Assembly: GCA_944332645.1 (NCBI GenBank)
Contig: CALVKK010000005.1
Location: 1 to 22,540 of the forward strand
Length of the DNA: 22,540 nucleotides
Direction: 5' to 3'
DNA from: an uncultured Bacilli bacterium
GTDB taxonomy: Bacteria > Bacillota_I > Bacilli_A > RF39 > UBA660
Shown here piece after piece: positions 19,978-22,540 of this stretch. The notes beneath the pieces were generated by a model. The model made no database searches. It saw nothing but the letters and a program-made list of their open reading frames with translations, and was not told the DNA's origin. Position 1 is the stretch's first letter; every line of letters starts with the position of its first letter. The position numbers and the translations under genes are program-made.

Positions 19978-22540
19978 ATGAAAAGAGTACATTCAAAGGA
20001 AACAAATAAAAATAAAGAAAACAAATTTATAAAAAAAATCAAGGAAAAATCGAAAATTATAATTTTAGCTTTAATTAGTGTTATTGCTTTAATTATTGGT
20101 TCATTTACAATCGGTTTTATCTCAACAGTAATACTTTTAATTATTGCTGGATTGATCTATTACTTTGTAACTAAACCAAAAAAGAAAACAAAAAGAAATG
20201 CAAAAGAGATACTAAAAACAATTCTCATATTCTGTTTTTCGTTTGCAATTTTCTTTTTAATTGTTGCAGTTAGTTTTGCCAGTTACATTATATTAACTGC
20301 ACCTGAATTCAACGCCGAAAATTTATATAATAAAGATGCTACTATTCTTTATGGATCAGATGGAACAGAGATTGCTAAAATAGGTGATGAAATAAGACAA
20401 AAAGTCACTTATGATCAATTATCACAAGATTTAATCGATGCTATTATTGCAACTGAGGATTCACGTTTTTTTCAACATAGTGGCGTCGATTTGCCAAGAT
20501 TTTTAAAAGCTTCATTTAGTCAATTATTAGGTAAAGGTGGTGGTGGCGCTTCAACTTTAACTATGCAAGTTTCAAAAAATTCCTTTACTTCAAATGAAGA
20601 CGAGGGTTTAGAAGGGATTATTCGTAAGTTTACTGATGTTTATTTGTCAGTGTTTAAAATTGAAACTCACTATACTAAAGAACAAATCATTGAATTTTAT
20701 GTTAATTCTAACAATTTAGGCAGTTCTAATCGTGGCGTTGAGCAAGCTAGTCAAGATTATTTTGAAAAAAGTGCTAGCGAATTAAATTTAGCTGAAGCAG
20801 CTATGATAGCAGGACTTTTTCAAGCTCCTGGGGCTTATAATCCTTATCTATATCCTGAAGCCTGTGAAGAAAGAAGAATTGAAGTTTTAAATTTAATGTT
20901 AAGACATGGCTACATCACTGAAGAAGAATACAACATAGCTAAAGAGTTAACAGTTGAAGAACTTCTAGTTCATAACAATGATGAGGTGTCTTCTGATGTC
21001 TATCAAGACTTTATTGATACCGTGGTCGAAGAAGTCATTGATCGTACCGGAAATAATCCTTACGTAGTACCAATGAAAATATACACGACGATGGATAAAG
21101 ATATGCAAGAGACAATGGCAGGAGTCATGAATGGAACATTGTATGAATGGAAAGATGAATACGTCCAAGGAGCATCTATTGTAATTGATGTCGAAAACGG
21201 AGAAATTAAAGCAGTTGGTGGAGGTAGAAATCGTGTTGTAAGAGGTGAAAACCTTGCCACCGATTTAATTCGTCAAATTGGTTCAACAGCAAAACCTTTA
21301 TATGATTATGGCCCTGGAATCGAATATAATAATTGGTCAACATATACGCCATTTACTGATGAACCTTATTCATATTCTGATGGCATTTCAATTAAAAACT
21401 GGGATAGTAGTTATTACTATTTTCAAACTTTACATGAGGCTTTAAAATATTCACGTAATATTCCGGCTGTTAAAGCATTTCAACAAATTGAAAATAAGAA
21501 TATTAAAGAATTTGTAACAAATTTAGGATTGTCGCCGGAAATAGCAGATAATGGTTTAATTTATGAATCTCATGCTCTAGGTGGTTATGATGGGGAATCT
21601 CCTCTTACTGTAGCTGCTGCCTATGCCGCTTTCTCAAATGGTGGATATTACATTGAACCACATAGTTTTACTAAAATTGAATATATCGATTCTGAAGATA
21701 CTTACGAGGTTAAGCCTATTAAAAGACGTGCTATGAGTGAAGAAACCGCTTACATGATTACAAAAATTTTAGAAGATACTTCTAGTTATGCTGTCGGTTT
21801 AAGTGTGAATGGTGTGAATTACGCAGCTAAAACTGGTACTACTAATTTAGATTCTCAAACTATTAAGGATTTTGAACTCCCAAAAAATGCCATTAGAGAT
21901 AAATGGGTAGCTAGTTTTAACGATTCGTATGCTATTGCTGTTTGGTACGGATATAAATATCTTGATAAAGATCATTGCCTGACAACTTCTGATTATTCAA
22001 TCAAAAGAGTTTTTCAAGCCATTGCTAAATCGGTTTATACAGAAAAATCTACTTGGGAACAACCAGATGATGTTGTAAAAGTAGTCGTCGAAGATGAACT
22101 ACCTACAGCAATGTTGGCTAGTGAATATACTCCAAAAGATCAACAAATTACAGCTTATTTTAAAAAAGGTTTTGAACCTACACAGACATCAACTAGATAT
22201 AGTCAACTAGAAAATGTTACTAATTTAAATTATGACAGTAATAGTAGCACACTATCTTGGCAACCAATCAATATTCCTGATTTTATTAATAATGACTATT
22301 TGACTAATCTTTTCGATAAATTATATACAGATGAAAAGACTAAAGAAAGTGAATTAAACAAAAGGATTAACTACAATACCCAAAAAATTGGCTCTATCGT
22401 CTACGATATTTATATCAAGGACAGTTCTGGTAATTTAACTTTGTTGACAACTACTACTAATAACAACTTTGTATATCCTGTTACCGAAACGACAACTTTT
22501 GTTGTCAAATCAGCTTATTCAATCTTTAAAGATAATGCCA
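19978..22540 (+). CDS. ponA: Class A penicillin-binding protein PBP1 (3' end cut)
   Basis: 854 codons are visible and no stop is reached. The N-terminus is unusual: two closely spaced hydrophobic helices (about 26-64), a basic loop (66-80), then the usual anchor (81-106). The glycosyltransferase 51 domain follows: EDSRFFQHSGVD (catalytic Glu160), GASTLTMQVSKN, RKFTDVYLS and IIEFYVNSNNLG. The second catalytic Glu of the usual RKxxE is Asp220. The transpeptidase domain has STAK (Ser436), SRN (492-494) and KTGTT (618-622), all intact. A C-terminal beta-rich region (after about 690) resembles the FN3-like tails of Gram-positive PBP1. It polymerises and cross-links peptidoglycan outside the membrane; GpsB, encoded nearby, is its usual division partner. 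AAGGAG at 19966-19971, inside the recU end, serves as ribosome site. Confidence 0.96.
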   Translation, partial: MKRVHSKETNKNKENKFIKKIKEKSKIIILALISVIALIIGSFTIGFISTVILLIIAGLIYYFVTKPKKKTKRNAKEILKTILIFCFSFAIFFLIVAVSFASYIILTAPEFNAENLYNKDATILYGSDGTEIAKIGDEIRQKVTYDQLSQDLIDAIIATEDSRFFQHSGVDLPRFLKASFSQLLGKGGGGASTLTMQVSKNSFTSNEDEGLEGIIRKFTDVYLSVFKIETHYTKEQIIEFYVNSNNLGSSNRGVEQASQDYFEKSASELNLAEAAMIAGLFQAPGAYNPYLYPEACEERRIEVLNLMLRHGYITEEEYNIAKELTVEELLVHNNDEVSSDVYQDFIDTVVEEVIDRTGNNPYVVPMKIYTTMDKDMQETMAGVMNGTLYEWKDEYVQGASIVIDVENGEIKAVGGGRNRVVRGENLATDLIRQIGSTAKPLYDYGPGIEYNNWSTYTPFTDEPYSYSDGISIKNWDSSYYYFQTLHEALKYSRNIPAVKAFQQIENKNIKEFVTNLGLSPEIADNGLIYESHALGGYDGESPLTVAAAYAAFSNGGYYIEPHSFTKIEYIDSEDTYEVKPIKRRAMSEETAYMITKILEDTSSYAVGLSVNGVNYAAKTGTTNLDSQTIKDFELPKNAIRDKWVASFNDSYAIAVWYGYKYLDKDHCLTTSDYSIKRVFQAIAKSVYTEKSTWEQPDDVVKVVVEDELPTAMLASEYTPKDQQITAYFKKGFEPTQTSTRYSQLENVTNLNYDSNSSTLSWQPINIPDFINNDYLTNLFDKLYTDEKTKESELNKRINYNTQKIGSIVYDIYIKDSSGNLTLLTTTTNNNFVYPVTETTTFVVKSAYSIFKDNA

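Noticed and set aside
20965..21260. Two minus-strand frames inside the PBP1 gene
   Set aside because: They are antisense shadows of the conserved transpeptidase region.
1..22540. Mycoplasma-type genetic code (TGA = Trp)
   Set aside because: Several conserved genes end in TGA at the expected length, and Trp is encoded by TGG throughout.
1..22540. CRISPR arrays, insertion sequences, prophage or tRNA genes
   Set aside because: No regularly spaced repeats, transposase motifs, phage genes or tRNA-like cloverleaf sequences were seen on either strand.

Overview
The window is a strongly AT-rich chromosomal segment of a low-GC Gram-positive bacterium of the Bacilli class, most likely a reduced, host-associated lineage such as the RF39/Erysipelotrichales-like clades (inference from gene content; no marker phylogeny was possible). 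TGA is used as a stop (phosphatase, thrS and lon all end in TGA), so this is standard code 11 and not the Mycoplasma code. Ribosome binding sites are often of the form GGTGAT, as complementary to the 16S end as GGAGG, and they decide several start codons here.

Layout, left to right. 1-2200 (minus): rlmN, a PP2C phosphatase and a truncated PrkC-type Ser/Thr kinase, in the rlmN-prpC-prkC order of Bacillus. 2301-2874: two small divergent XRE regulators. 2912-5372 (minus): a threonine T-box leader, an unrecognised 162-residue gene and thrS, whose product lacks the TGS domain. 5369-6604 (minus): a membrane-anchored PASTA + NodB deacetylase. 6677-6847 (plus): a 56-residue two-helix membrane peptide. 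6818-8339 (minus): a YsxE-like kinase fold and a SpoVID-like LysM protein, a spore-envelope pair that is also adjacent in Bacillus. 8451-11460 (minus): an unknown gene and lonA. 11577-12741: a degenerate deacetylase-like protein divergent from a Pro/Tyr-rich, coat-like small protein. 12793-14346 (minus): rny. 14496-16241 (plus): a stand-alone HerA ATPase. 16272-17285 (minus): recA with an SOS box. 17406-19144 (minus): gpsB, the RNase P RNA, a RodZ-like gene and pgsA as one probable transcription unit. 19422-22540 (plus): recU and a class A penicillin-binding protein cut by the window end.

Most of the window is core: translation quality (rlmN, thrS), RNA turnover and processing (rny, rnpB), recombination (recA, recU, herA), envelope and division control (gpsB, PBP1, RodZ, PgsA, PrkC/PP2C) and proteolysis (lon). 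There is no transposon, phage, CRISPR array or plasmid feature. The less ordinary parts are the sporulation-related cluster (SpoVID/YsxE-like, coat-like peptide, promoters with CATA-type -10 boxes), pseudoenzymes in the same area, the T-box-controlled unknown gene with a TGS-less ThrRS, HerA without NurA, and rnpB embedded between protein genes with its P1 helix overlapping the gpsB stop codon. Promoters are unusually compact: in several genes the -10 box is followed about six bases later by the Shine-Dalgarno sequence.
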